A DNA stretch of 64,000 nucleotides, taken from the NCBI GenBank assembly GCA_021030905.1, contig JAGFMI010000005.1, positions 2,108,001 to 2,172,000 of the forward strand. The letters run 5' to 3'. This stretch comes from Pyrenula massariospora. Lineage: Eukaryota; Ascomycota; Eurotiomycetes; Pyrenulales; Pyrenulaceae. A program made the position numbers and the translations under genes. The notes beneath the pieces are model-generated. The model searched no databases and was not told the DNA's origin. It was given only the letters and a program-made list of their open reading frames with translations. How positions within the stretch are numbered: position 1 is the stretch's first letter; each line of letters begins with the position of its first letter. Positions 44,025 through 52,697 of this stretch are shown piece after piece.

Positions 44025-44750
44025 GAAAGCAAATTCAGTGTAGCAATTTTGAATATGAACCCCTTAAAACCTATTTCCCAGTTGTCGCAGTGTGATGTAT
44101 CCGTTGGATATCTCGCTCATAGTGCATCCGGTATCGGGTATGTAAATGGAGCTATCAGCCTCCTCTCTATGAACGTGCAGAAAGTTTATTGTTTTAGCGT
44201 AAAGTCAGATCTCCTCCGTGCTTCACCACAGTACAAGGGCGACCGCTCGATCAAGATATCGAAATCGATTGCAGCTATGAAGCTCATGCTTGACTATAAT
44301 CAAGAAGCTATTCCAAAGGGTGTAGAAGGCCTGCTGGTAAAGTGCTCTAATGCTGTCCCGTCGTTCCTGGCAGCGCCAAGGCTGTGGCTACACTATGCGC
44401 GCCGGCCCGCAAAAGCATGACGGAGTGGGTGGATGATCTCCCGTCCAACCGCAATGCTCTGCCGCCTGACCTCTGGATAGACCTGTTTGCTGACGAGTTC
44501 ACATCCAGCCTCGTTTATTTCCTTCTGACGTTCCTTTTCTCATACTTTCACTTCTCAGCTGGTCTGCATCTACGAAACGATTACCAAATTTCTCGATCAT
44601 TGACAAATCCTCCGCCTGGCATACATTTACGCTCGGATTATCCCAGCCCATCATAGCTACTTAAACCACTACCTCACAAGGGAAGCTCCCCACTCTCGTC
44701 CCTGCAACTCCCGCCCCTTACGCCTTTGCTATCTCCCCAACGTCTCCAGC
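44025..44750. other. Intergenic between TTI1 and EEP gene
   Basis: About 730 bp. A direct repeat of ctgcatctacgaaacgattac and cattTacgctcggattatc type (gcatctacga, catttacgct) lies near 44565-44640, too short to classify. Pyrimidine-rich leader before 44751. No gene seen. Confidence 0.4.
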
Positions 44751-45713
44751 ATGCGTGCTCCGGCCCCACTCCCCGTCCGAATCATCACCCATAACATCCG
44801 CTACGCCACCGACTCCCCATTCCCCGGCGAGAACCCCTGGCCCGACCGCCTCCCCGGCCTCCTCAACCAACTCCACTACACCACCCGCCACATCCCCGAG
44901 TCCTTCATCTGCCTGCAGGAAGCGCTGCATGGACAACTGCAGGACATTCTGCACAGCTTAAACTCCAGACAGACCTCCTCTTCTGACGACAAGAAGAAGG
45001 ACGATGTATGGGCATACATCGGCATCGGCCGCGACGACGGCAAAGAGCAGGGGGAGTATTCGCCGATCCTGTACAGGAAGGATATATGGGAGTTGAAGCA
45101 CAGCGACTCGATCTGGCTATCGGCCACGCCGGACAAGCCGTCCAAGGGCTGGGATGCGGCGAGTATACGGATCCTGACTATAGGGGTATTCAAGCATCGT
45201 GTCTCGCGGAAGATCGTTCTCGCGCTCAACACGCACCTTGACGACCAGGGGAGCAAGAGCAGGGTGGAGGCAGCCAAGATTATCCTGAAGGTTGTTGACG
45301 AGGTTGCTGTGAATGGGAGGATGTGGGCGGTGAATGGGGTGTTTCTTGCGGGAGATTTGAATAGTGAGGAGGAGGACGATGCGTACAAGACGTTGAATGG
45401 GGATGAGAAGAGCACGCTGGTGGATCTGCGGAGACTGGTTGCGGCGGAGGAGAGGTATGGGAATGAGAATACGTTTACCGGCTTTCAGAATGGGGTGAGG
45501 AAGACGAGGATTGATTTTGTTCATCTTGGGCCGCGGAGCCGGAAGGACGAAGGTGGTGGTGATGGGGATGGCGATGAGGGGCGGACGAGGAAAGAGCTTG
45601 AGAAGAAACTTCCGTGGAGTGTGCAGGGATATTCGGTGCTGGACAATCGGTTCGATGATGGGATATACATTTCGGATCACAGGGCGGTTGTGGGAGATGT
45701 GTTACTGGATTGA
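44751..45713 (+). CDS. Endonuclease/exonuclease/phosphatase-fold hydrolase
   Basis: Single exon, 320 residues, with no signal peptide. All EEP-superfamily metal and catalytic positions are present: HNIRY (Asn), CLQEAL (Glu), LNTHLDDQG (His), LAGDLNSEEED (Asp, Asn) and the closing YISDHRAVVGD (Asp, His). The segment PFPGENPWPDRLPGLLNQL and TFTGFQNGVRKTRIDFV match the fungal branch related to the sphingomyelinase/deadenylase-like EEP proteins of unknown substrate. It could hydrolyse a phosphodiester (nucleic acid or lipid headgroup) or a phosphomonoester. G-ending codons dominate the second half. Start is the first ATG after a clear CT-rich leader. Confidence 0.85.
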   Translation: MRAPAPLPVRIITHNIRYATDSPFPGENPWPDRLPGLLNQLHYTTRHIPESFICLQEALHGQLQDILHSLNSRQTSSSDDKKKDDVWAYIGIGRDDGKEQGEYSPILYRKDIWELKHSDSIWLSATPDKPSKGWDAASIRILTIGVFKHRVSRKIVLALNTHLDDQGSKSRVEAAKIILKVVDEVAVNGRMWAVNGVFLAGDLNSEEEDDAYKTLNGDEKSTLVDLRRLVAAEERYGNENTFTGFQNGVRKTRIDFVHLGPRSRKDEGGGDGDGDEGRTRKELEKKLPWSVQGYSVLDNRFDDGIYISDHRAVVGDVLLD

Positions 45714-46512
45714 GTGGTGAGAGGAGGCCGTCTGAGGCTGGGAAGCGAGCAATGAGGGAATGAATATAGAGAGATACCCATATAGGCATTAATATTTTTT
45801 ATAGATTCCAAGAATTCAAAATCAGTATGCGAACAACCCATCTGATCAGGTTCTGTTCTACCTCCAGTCAAATCATCACCAGTCTCTTTTGACTTGAAAT
45901 ATCAGAAAGGGGCAGGCAGGGCAGCACAACAACATCTAACCGTTCTCGAAGCGGACATTCAGGAGTCACGTCCAGCAAAATTGGAATACACATTACGATA
46001 CTTATAGATTATGAAATTAATTACTTTTTCATCACTAATATGTTCAATATTTGCTTTTGAACAATCGTCTTCTCAACTCTCCTCAGAGAACACGCCAAAT
46101 CGAAATCTTTGTGCTAGGAATCGAACGCCGTGCTTGTACAGTACAAATTCTATCATAAATTCTGCGTTGCAACTCGCAAAAGAAGGGTGAAAGTTTCGAC
46201 GTCGCAATTTATATCAGTCGAAAGTTATATCGATCGAAAGTTTTGACGTCGAGAGATGCGTCGAGAATCCACCCATCGAACGCATTGTGTAGTGACTTTT
46301 GGGATCTTCTTTCCGCCCCTCTGTGTGAACGTTTCCAGCAGGAAATGTTGCTCCAAAGTGTACCTCCGGTCCCCCGGAAAGTGTGTCAGATATCTTCCAG
46401 TAGTGCACTACACCTGGTGTCCTCTCCTGAACGAAAACGTCCGCCTTTTCAGTGATCTCCCATCATTCCGTCCCTCCGTTCCGATCCATCTGCCATGTCT
46501 CCCTCCCGCCGC
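45714..46512. other. Convergent intergenic region with short direct repeats
   Basis: About 800 bp between two convergent genes. It contains gaaagtttcgacgtcg (46189-46204) and a near copy gaaagttttgacgtcg (46236-46251), with a partial cgaaagttatat copy between. No gene seen. Confidence 0.5.
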
Positions 46513-48009
46513 TTACCTTCTCAAAGAATCTGCAACAGCCTCACACCCTTCCTCCCCCCAAACCTCCTTGACTCCCACGCACACTCTCCGACCCTTATAC
46601 TCTATCGTATCCCTACACCCACCCGTTAGCACCCCACACTCACTACACTCAGACAGGAACTCAACACCCACCACCGTCTCCCCTTCCCCATCCCCATCTC
46701 CTTCCCTCTCCCTCTCCCTCCCCCTGCTCTCCTCCCCCCCTTCCCCCTCCCTAACCCTCGCCCTCCCACGACTAAAACTCCTCCTCCTCCTCCCCCCACC
46801 AACCGCCTGGGCAAAATCCCTCCTCGCCACCCCCACCCCATCGTTCAGCTCCGAGATCGAGAATAGCGACTCGCACTTCTTTGTGCGTTCATGGCGGTTG
46901 CGTGGGAGTCTGTCGGATGCGGATGCGGATGTGGAGGTGGAGGTGGACGCGATGCTGAAGGGGCGGGAGAAGTTTCGAACCGAGGGGGTTGAGGGGGTTG
47001 ATTTAGGGGTGGTGGGTGAGGTGGTGGAGGTGTCTGGGTATGTCATCCCGATGCTGGAGGTTCGGGGTGGGATTGTGGGGGGTGGGGTAGGGAGGGAGTT
47101 GCAGCGGAATGGGGTTGTGGTGTAGCTGAAATTGAAGCCGGAATCGTGTGCGCGGCGGTGTTGAGCGGGCATGCAGTAAGATGGGAATGGGAAGCCGACG
47201 GAGAGGAGGAGGGAGGTCGGGGTAACTGGGGAGATGAGGGAGCTGTTTTCCGACGATGAGGATGGGCTGCGCGTGGAGGGTGGAGATGGGGGCGTGTAGT
47301 AGTTCTCCGACGAAGAGGAGGAGGGAGATGACATTGAGTGATGTCTCCGAGCGCCGGAGTCGCTGCTAGAGCTCTGGCTGTTGCGGAAGTCTCGGAGGGA
47401 AGGTAGGGATTGGCGGTGAGAGATTGGGACTGGAGAGTCGAGTGAGGCGTCTACAAGCTTTGGGGGACGAGCGGTGGCGGGCGGGCGCGTATGCGTTCCT
47501 CGGGAGGAGCTGAGGCGTGGAGGTGGTGAGATGGGTGGGCGTGGCTCGGGGCCAACGTAACTTGATGGGGGTGGGAGACGATGGGCACGGCGCCGCTTTG
47601 GAGCAGCCTGTAGATTGAATTTGGTGGGCGCATTTTGTGAATGGATATGAGACGTTTTTTCTGTGCCACAGCCAGCGTCATGATAGGAAATGAGCGTTGA
47701 TGTTGACGCGTGAGCGTAAGCGGTTGCCTGTACTGTTGTCGTCAGTGGCCGGGGTCCACGGGGTCGCGCTGCATCTCTCCACCTGCGACTGCTGAGGTCG
47801 GGTTCCGAGGCGGCAGACGACAGGCGGTGGGAGCGGGAATGTACGAGCGGAGGGTTCGGAGCCAGAGTCGAAAGCGAGGAGAACGCCGGACTATAGTCTG
47901 TAACGGTTATTCTGGGGAGTGTGAGGAGATTGCCGTGATGAATGAGGGTTCTTGGTGGTTGTAGCTCGAGGGAGAGGAGGGTGATTGGGATGGGGATGTA
48001 GGCACGCAT
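46513..48009 (-). CDS. Ser/Pro-rich, probably disordered protein of unknown function
   Basis: Single-exon frame of 498 residues from ATG 48009 (MRAYIPIPITLLSLELQPPR); the frame is open another 100 codons upstream, but that part looks like 5' leader. Most of the sequence is low complexity: SSSSDSGARRHHSMSSPSSS, PTPPPTIPPRTSSIGMTYPD, then a basic/acidic REREREGDGDGEGE run. Two parts look ordered: the N-terminal RTLIHHGNLLTLPRITVTDY and the C-terminal ECSECGVLTGGCRDTIEYKG followed by RRVCVGVKEVWGEEGCEAV, which carries five Cys and could bind zinc. I know no family. The region has strong purine/pyrimidine asymmetry, so the opposite strand is also partly open; the minus-strand frame is preferred for its length and its ordered ends. 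Confidence 0.6.
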   Translation of the reverse strand: MRAYIPIPITLLSLELQPPRTLIHHGNLLTLPRITVTDYSPAFSSLSTLAPNPPLVHSRSHRLSSAASEPDLSSRRWRDAARPRGPRPLTTTVQATAYAHASTSTLISYHDAGCGTEKTSHIHSQNAPTKFNLQAAPKRRRAHRLPPPSSYVGPEPRPPISPPPRLSSSRGTHTRPPATARPPKLVDASLDSPVPISHRQSLPSLRDFRNSQSSSSDSGARRHHSMSSPSSSSSENYYTPPSPPSTRSPSSSSENSSLISPVTPTSLLLSVGFPFPSYCMPAQHRRAHDSGFNFSYTTTPFRCNSLPTPPPTIPPRTSSIGMTYPDTSTTSPTTPKSTPSTPSVRNFSRPFSIASTSTSTSASASDRLPRNRHERTKKCESLFSISELNDGVGVARRDFAQAVGGGRRRRSFSRGRARVREGEGGEESRGREREREGDGDGEGETVVGVEFLSECSECGVLTGGCRDTIEYKGRRVCVGVKEVWGEEGCEAVADSLRR

Positions 48010-48889
48010 TTGTAGAGCTCTCGGGGCGATACAGAAGGAAAAACAACGGTGACAGTTGGCAGATTGAACAAGCGAGAGGATAGCAAACAAGAAACTGAGT
48101 GAAGAGAAGGAAAGTGATAGCCCCAGAGCACAGAGATCGACTGGGCTAGTATTTGATGCTGGGACTGAAGGCCCCGGAAAAAGGGACACAGTGAATGTCA
48201 ACATCAACAGATAAGAGGCGGGATAAAGAGGTTGGACGAGATACTTGTTGGGGCGACGCAAGCTCTTCAATCGGATGCAGACGAATTTGGAGGCTGGAGA
48301 AAAGGAGACCATACCTTGCTAAAGCTTTAATCTGTCGTGTCAAGAGACGCCTGAACATTTGCATATGTATCCATATACCGAACCCGCGATCGAGAAATCA
48401 AGAACGTGACAAGATTTATTCGAATACCAAACTCGTAGCCCAATCCCATTTCAGAGATCACGCGGACCTCAACGGTTGGAAAGTCCGAATTTCCAGCCAC
48501 TAGGCGGGAGTAGTCGAAGTTTGCCTTTGTGGACGGAAGCTAAATCAAAGAACGAGTCCAGAAAACTTAATCATGACGAGGCTGGATACTAGAATAGAAT
48601 GAAAGTGTCGTTCTCTCATGTCGTCAATCAGAGAATAACTTCGTGGGATCTCTAATTCAAAATGCACCCTCGACTTAAAGATTTCAGAATGTGTCTCGAC
48701 ACTATGTTAAATAAAGCAGAAGCATGTTGAAGTTGGTTATGCAGGACACGGCGCCGTTGTGTAGGATCATAAGGTGACCCGCAATACTTCAAGAAGCTTC
48801 GCAGCTGTGGTGACATCAACCACACGTCGAAATTATTCTTAATAAAACGGCCATCGGGAACCTAGTGTCCAAACCTGCAGCATTAGCTC
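48010..48889. other. Intergenic, promoter of the Ser-rich gene and 3' flank of the F-box/LRR gene
   Basis: About 880 bp. It includes the long open leader upstream of 48009 and AT-rich sequence after 48300. No gene or repeat seen. Confidence 0.4.
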
Positions 48890-50299
48890 TTACCAAGCGC
48901 GGTTCCAATGAGCCAAGCACCTTATTCCTGCCTCGCGACACGCATTAGCGACAGAGGGAGGAATTCGCCTTCGATATAGGTCTTCAGCCTGGTCAGAATG
49001 GCGATAGTGCGATGAAAATTGAATATCAATCTCGAGCGATTTCAAATCGGGTAGAGAGACTTTGCGGTCTTGTAGCATGTCCAATATAAACCTCTCTAAA
49101 CAAGGTTGTCTAAATTGATAACCTTTCCAATTTCCCATATCATCGGATAGTATTAAAGCTTCAAGCCGGCTCGGTAACACTTCTGTCAATGCTAAGCCCG
49201 GAGAAGGACTCCATCCGAGCAGATGAACAAACGGTGCTTTCAGATACCGCAATCGCTTAAAGGCTTTCAGGGAGCCTAAGCGTCCCTTAATACCATATCC
49301 ATACATGGCTGAATGGTAGGTAGTTCCTGCATCACTGGCGAGGATGCTTACTCCCAATTCTAGATGAGTCAAGGTTGTTGCAACAGAGGACAATGCGGCT
49401 CCTAGGTCATCGCTATGAACACATCTTAGAGCTCCAGCGACTGAGGTGGTAAAAATAAGTTCGTGTGTGTACCTTAGAGTCTCAAGCTCAGAACAGGCTG
49501 CAAGAATTGTGGCGAGCCTAGATTCTGGGATTCGGCAACGTTCGAGCGTCAAAGATCGCAAATACTGTGGAGAAGGCGATTCTCGGAGCCAATGCGAGAA
49601 TGAATCAGTCGCGTATATAAGATGGATCTGTTCGATGGCTGGAAGGTAGAACAGTGGAAGAGCTTGAGCCATGGATAAACCATCATCGTCCAGTTTACAC
49701 CAGGGTTGTAAGCAGCTAAATGCAACCTCATTTAAATGTTTGAACCATGATCCGGCATTGTCGCCTGATCCTGAGGTTAGGCGTTCAAACAGTTTCCCAA
49801 TGAAGAGGCTCGGCGCGTCCGGATCAAAGTCCAAGATTAATGATCGAAGTCTCCAGCAGCGGGATAGGAAGATAGCTATTAGAGCTTCAAGATAGCCAGT
49901 CCGTACAGCTTCTACCCAATCATCTTCAATGGTATCCGACCCGTCTGAAACGAGCCCCAATTCTGAGAGGACATGTTCGAAAGACTGCAAGTCACTGCGA
50001 TGGTTCTCGATGGCTGTTGTCTCAGACAGCGTTTTGCCGTGGAAATTTTCAAATCTGATATGCTGTACATATGCGGATACATCTGGTCTCTCAATCAGCG
50101 TTCTTAGGAGGCGAACCAGAGCTCGGCTGCTATTTCCCCATCGGTTGAAAACCCAGTGCAAGTCCCAATAGAGGTAAGGCTCCACCAGTAAGCGTAGAGC
50201 TTTTGATGTTAAAGTAAGATGGTGAAGATCACGCTTAGCAACCACATGCGAGAGGATAATAGTCGTTTCGTCGTGGGAGAGGCGAGACAGAGAAGCCAT
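48890..50299 (-). CDS. F-box-like / leucine-rich repeat protein
   Basis: Single exon, 469 residues. The first 45 residues, LSRLSHDETTIILSHVVAKR and DLHHLTLTSKALRLLVEPYLYWDL in two parts (DLHHLTLTSKALRLLVEPYL), follow the F-box helix pattern with a weakly conserved core, as in many fungal F-box proteins. Degenerate LRR-like units follow: LRSLTLERCRIPESRL, LETLRYTHELIF, LTHLELGVSIL, LRYLKAPFVHL, LEALILSDDM, LKSLEIDIQF. It probably serves as a substrate adaptor of an SCF ubiquitin ligase, but the partner is unknown. AT-rich codon use compared with neighbours. Confidence 0.8.
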   Translation of the reverse strand: MASLSRLSHDETTIILSHVVAKRDLHHLTLTSKALRLLVEPYLYWDLHWVFNRWGNSSRALVRLLRTLIERPDVSAYVQHIRFENFHGKTLSETTAIENHRSDLQSFEHVLSELGLVSDGSDTIEDDWVEAVRTGYLEALIAIFLSRCWRLRSLILDFDPDAPSLFIGKLFERLTSGSGDNAGSWFKHLNEVAFSCLQPWCKLDDDGLSMAQALPLFYLPAIEQIHLIYATDSFSHWLRESPSPQYLRSLTLERCRIPESRLATILAACSELETLRYTHELIFTTSVAGALRCVHSDDLGAALSSVATTLTHLELGVSILASDAGTTYHSAMYGYGIKGRLGSLKAFKRLRYLKAPFVHLLGWSPSPGLALTEVLPSRLEALILSDDMGNWKGYQFRQPCLERFILDMLQDRKVSLPDLKSLEIDIQFSSHYRHSDQAEDLYRRRIPPSVANACREAGIRCLAHWNRAW

Positions 50300-50970
50300 G
50301 ATAGTGTCTTTGAGTCGAGCTATAATCGTCCGCGCACATGCAGGATAGATCTAGGTGGGACAGCCAATATTCCTATCCCTAATTGATCAACGAGTCTTTG
50401 AAAGCTTTTCCCAGAAATTTGCATTGTCTAAAGAATTTTGTAATTAGAATCTATAACAATTGCTAATATCGAGCTGTTGGCGTAGAGAAATCCTTCAGAT
50501 AGCATGGCGGTTGTTTAGTCAGGCTCTCAGGTAGGGTCCTGGGTTAACTTTTGTTGATGGGCCACGAGGGCCAATTAGGAAGTGTCCATCTCATTAAATT
50601 TCAAAAGTCAATATCCGATACAGGCGATAGAGTTTCCCGAGCTGATATTACTGGCTAAAACTGTAGATCTTTCTATAAAGCTATCATAGTGTTCCACTAA
50701 TGGATTTTACGCTTCTACGGATGGACAAAATTTGTACAAGCGTCAACGCATGGTTTTCATATCATACTATAGCATTTGGAAGAGCTAATTAGATGAGTCT
50801 GTAGGCGTCTATGGCGTGTAATTCCTAGAAAAGGAGCGAAATTGAATCGAAAATTAATTCTGTAAGGAAATCCTCCGCATTAGTGTCCAATATTGCGATT
50901 CCGATTAACCCTCAAGTGATCAAGTGCTGACTTCCACATAACCGGTGCTCTCTAAGTTCCGCATTCCAAT
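50300..50970. other. AT-rich intergenic region
   Basis: About 670 bp upstream of the F-box/LRR gene and downstream of the Ecl1-like gene. AT-rich; nothing recognised. Confidence 0.45.
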
Positions 50971-52001
50971 TTAATCCTCGCGCTCGACACTGCGCAAGAA
51001 TTTGCCAAGTCCTTCCCTGGTCTCTCCATTGACTGGCTTAACGATCTTTCTCTCCCATGTAGCGCCCATGAGATCACAGTCCGGAAGCGACGTTGCAAAT
51101 GATTCGGTAGGCGGGGGAGCGATGGGTGTCACAAGATCAACAGATTTTGTCGCACCGGAAAGAAATGGGTCGCTATTGACCGGCGACATAAGAGGACGAC
51201 TGTTGAGCTCCGACGCGTAAGGGTAGGTGAAGCTGCTTGAAACGCTGGAGGCCGCCGTGGAAGTAGGAGACGGCACGAGACTTGGCGTGATATTGTTTGT
51301 AAGGATTGCGTTGGAAAGGCTGGTGGCACTGCGGTGGTAAGTTGGACGAGGGCCATTACGGTGGAATTCCGAAAGGTAGCGGAAAGCGTCCGTCTCCATG
51401 GAGGGTGTACCTGGACGGCGGGAGTTGCCCGGTTTGGGTTTCCATTCGGTTGGGTCAAGATCGGGTTTGTGATCATGCAGGTCAGGAGGTATTCTCTTGT
51501 CTGGAGTCGGTGTTGGGAGGGCAGCCGTCGGCGTCAGTGGTTGAAGAATCACTCTAGGTTTACTGGACGGCGTGCTTGGACGAGAATTGGAGCCGTCGGT
51601 GGGTGCCATGACGCTGGCTGATAGCGATAAAGGTTTGACGGTGTCTTTGCGGCGACAGCTATAGATAATTCATTTAGCCAGAACTTAGACTTAGCGAGAA
51701 TGACTCACGCTTCACTGCAGTAGAGGACAGTACTACTTGGGTGCTCGATCTGCTTCTCGCAAGTTGCACTGGATGTTTGTGAGCAACTCAAAGCTCCTTG
51801 AAGGACACCATGGTCATACCAAAACTGTAGAAATGTAGCTGTCATCTCGTCCTCGTTGTTGTCCACTTCAACACTGCCCGCTTTGGCTTTGCCTTTGGAA
51901 GCGGTCCTCTTGAGACAGGAGGGAGGTCGCTGAGACCTCTGGTTCACCTTTTTGACATTGGGAGGAGAAATTTTTTGAGCCGGCTGATTAGCCCCAGTCA
52001 T
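50971..52001 (-). CDS. Ecl1-family zinc-binding protein (life-span regulator)
   Basis: Three exons (52001-51820, 51768-51709, 51658-50971) give 309 residues. The exons join into TFLQFCATCEKQI, PSSTVLYCSEACRRKD: the C-x2-C ... C-x3-C zinc-binding module of the Ecl1 family. In Schizosaccharomyces pombe, Ecl1-3 extend chronological life span and respond to nutrient (zinc, sulfur) limitation. Intron 1 is 51 nt, a multiple of three, and contains no in-frame stop, so an unspliced reading inserts 17 residues (starting WYDHG) inside the zinc module and hides the family. The rest is Ser/Pro/Thr-rich with PSSKPRVILQPLTPTAALPT and a conserved-looking C-terminus (WERKIVKPVNGETREGLGKF). In filamentous fungi this family is usually longer than in yeasts, as here. 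Function in this species is inferred. Confidence 0.82.
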
Positions 52002-52697
52002 GAGAGCGGTGAGGCCCCTTTATCTGTGTGATTGGGTATGCGTAGTGCACAGATCAGCTTTGGTGGGGCAGTTCAGCTGGTTTGGTGTGAGACAAGCAAG
52101 TGTCGATCGAGATGGCAAGCTCGATATTGCGGACGAGGTAAGTCTAAGTATTTAGACGAGATAGGAGGCAAGATGATTCTACGAGAAGCGTAGAAAGAAT
52201 GTCCTATAATGCAATCCGGTTAGAGTGAGTCAACCAACAAAGAGGCGCTGGAGTCAGATGAAAGATCTCGAGAGGCCCGACAAACGCGGCCTTTCAGGGG
52301 GAAGAAAGACACAACCTAGGCGCATATGAAATGTGTACATACCAGAGGGAAATGTGTTCCCTTGCCCCGACTAAGACACATCGAATTGGTACAACCGATG
52401 GTAGGTCTCTACGTGGCTTAGAGCGCTCCGCCGGCACGAGGGGTCAATAAAAAGCTCGGACCACCTTCAACTCCGCGGCCAAAATTCAAGGCTCGCGAAC
52501 GGTGATGCAGGCCTTGTCTTTTGCAGACACATCCGTGATGAAGATGCCTTGGCATTTGACGCGCTCCAATATAATTTAATGATTTGCATCCAGTCGATGG
52601 CTGCATCGAACCCATAGAGTCTCATTCCGTCCACTTTTGCGCCTGGCGGAGCACAGAGGTAAACGCATTAAATTTAGAACCTGGCCAATTTGAGACT
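52002..52697. other. Divergent promoter of the Ecl1-like gene and SNU114
   Basis: About 700 bp between two genes transcribed away from each other. No TATA box or other motif was recognised with confidence. The frame upstream of the SNU114 ATG is open for some codons but shows no conservation to the family. Confidence 0.45.

Noticed and set aside
46085-46125. tRNA-like T-loop (minus strand GTTCGATTCC)
   Set aside because: The bases on both sides do not pair into a T stem, and no anticodon arm or acceptor stem could be found upstream.
46256-47125. Long plus-strand open frame opposite the Ser-rich gene
   Set aside because: Its sequence is almost wholly Pro/Ser/Leu low complexity produced by pyrimidine-rich DNA, and it lies antisense to a longer frame with better ordered ends.
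52584-52697. Upstream start for SNU114
   Set aside because: The extra residues are unlike any Snu114, whereas the ATG at 52698 plus removal of the 48-nt intron gives the conserved MDDLYDEFGNFIGED.
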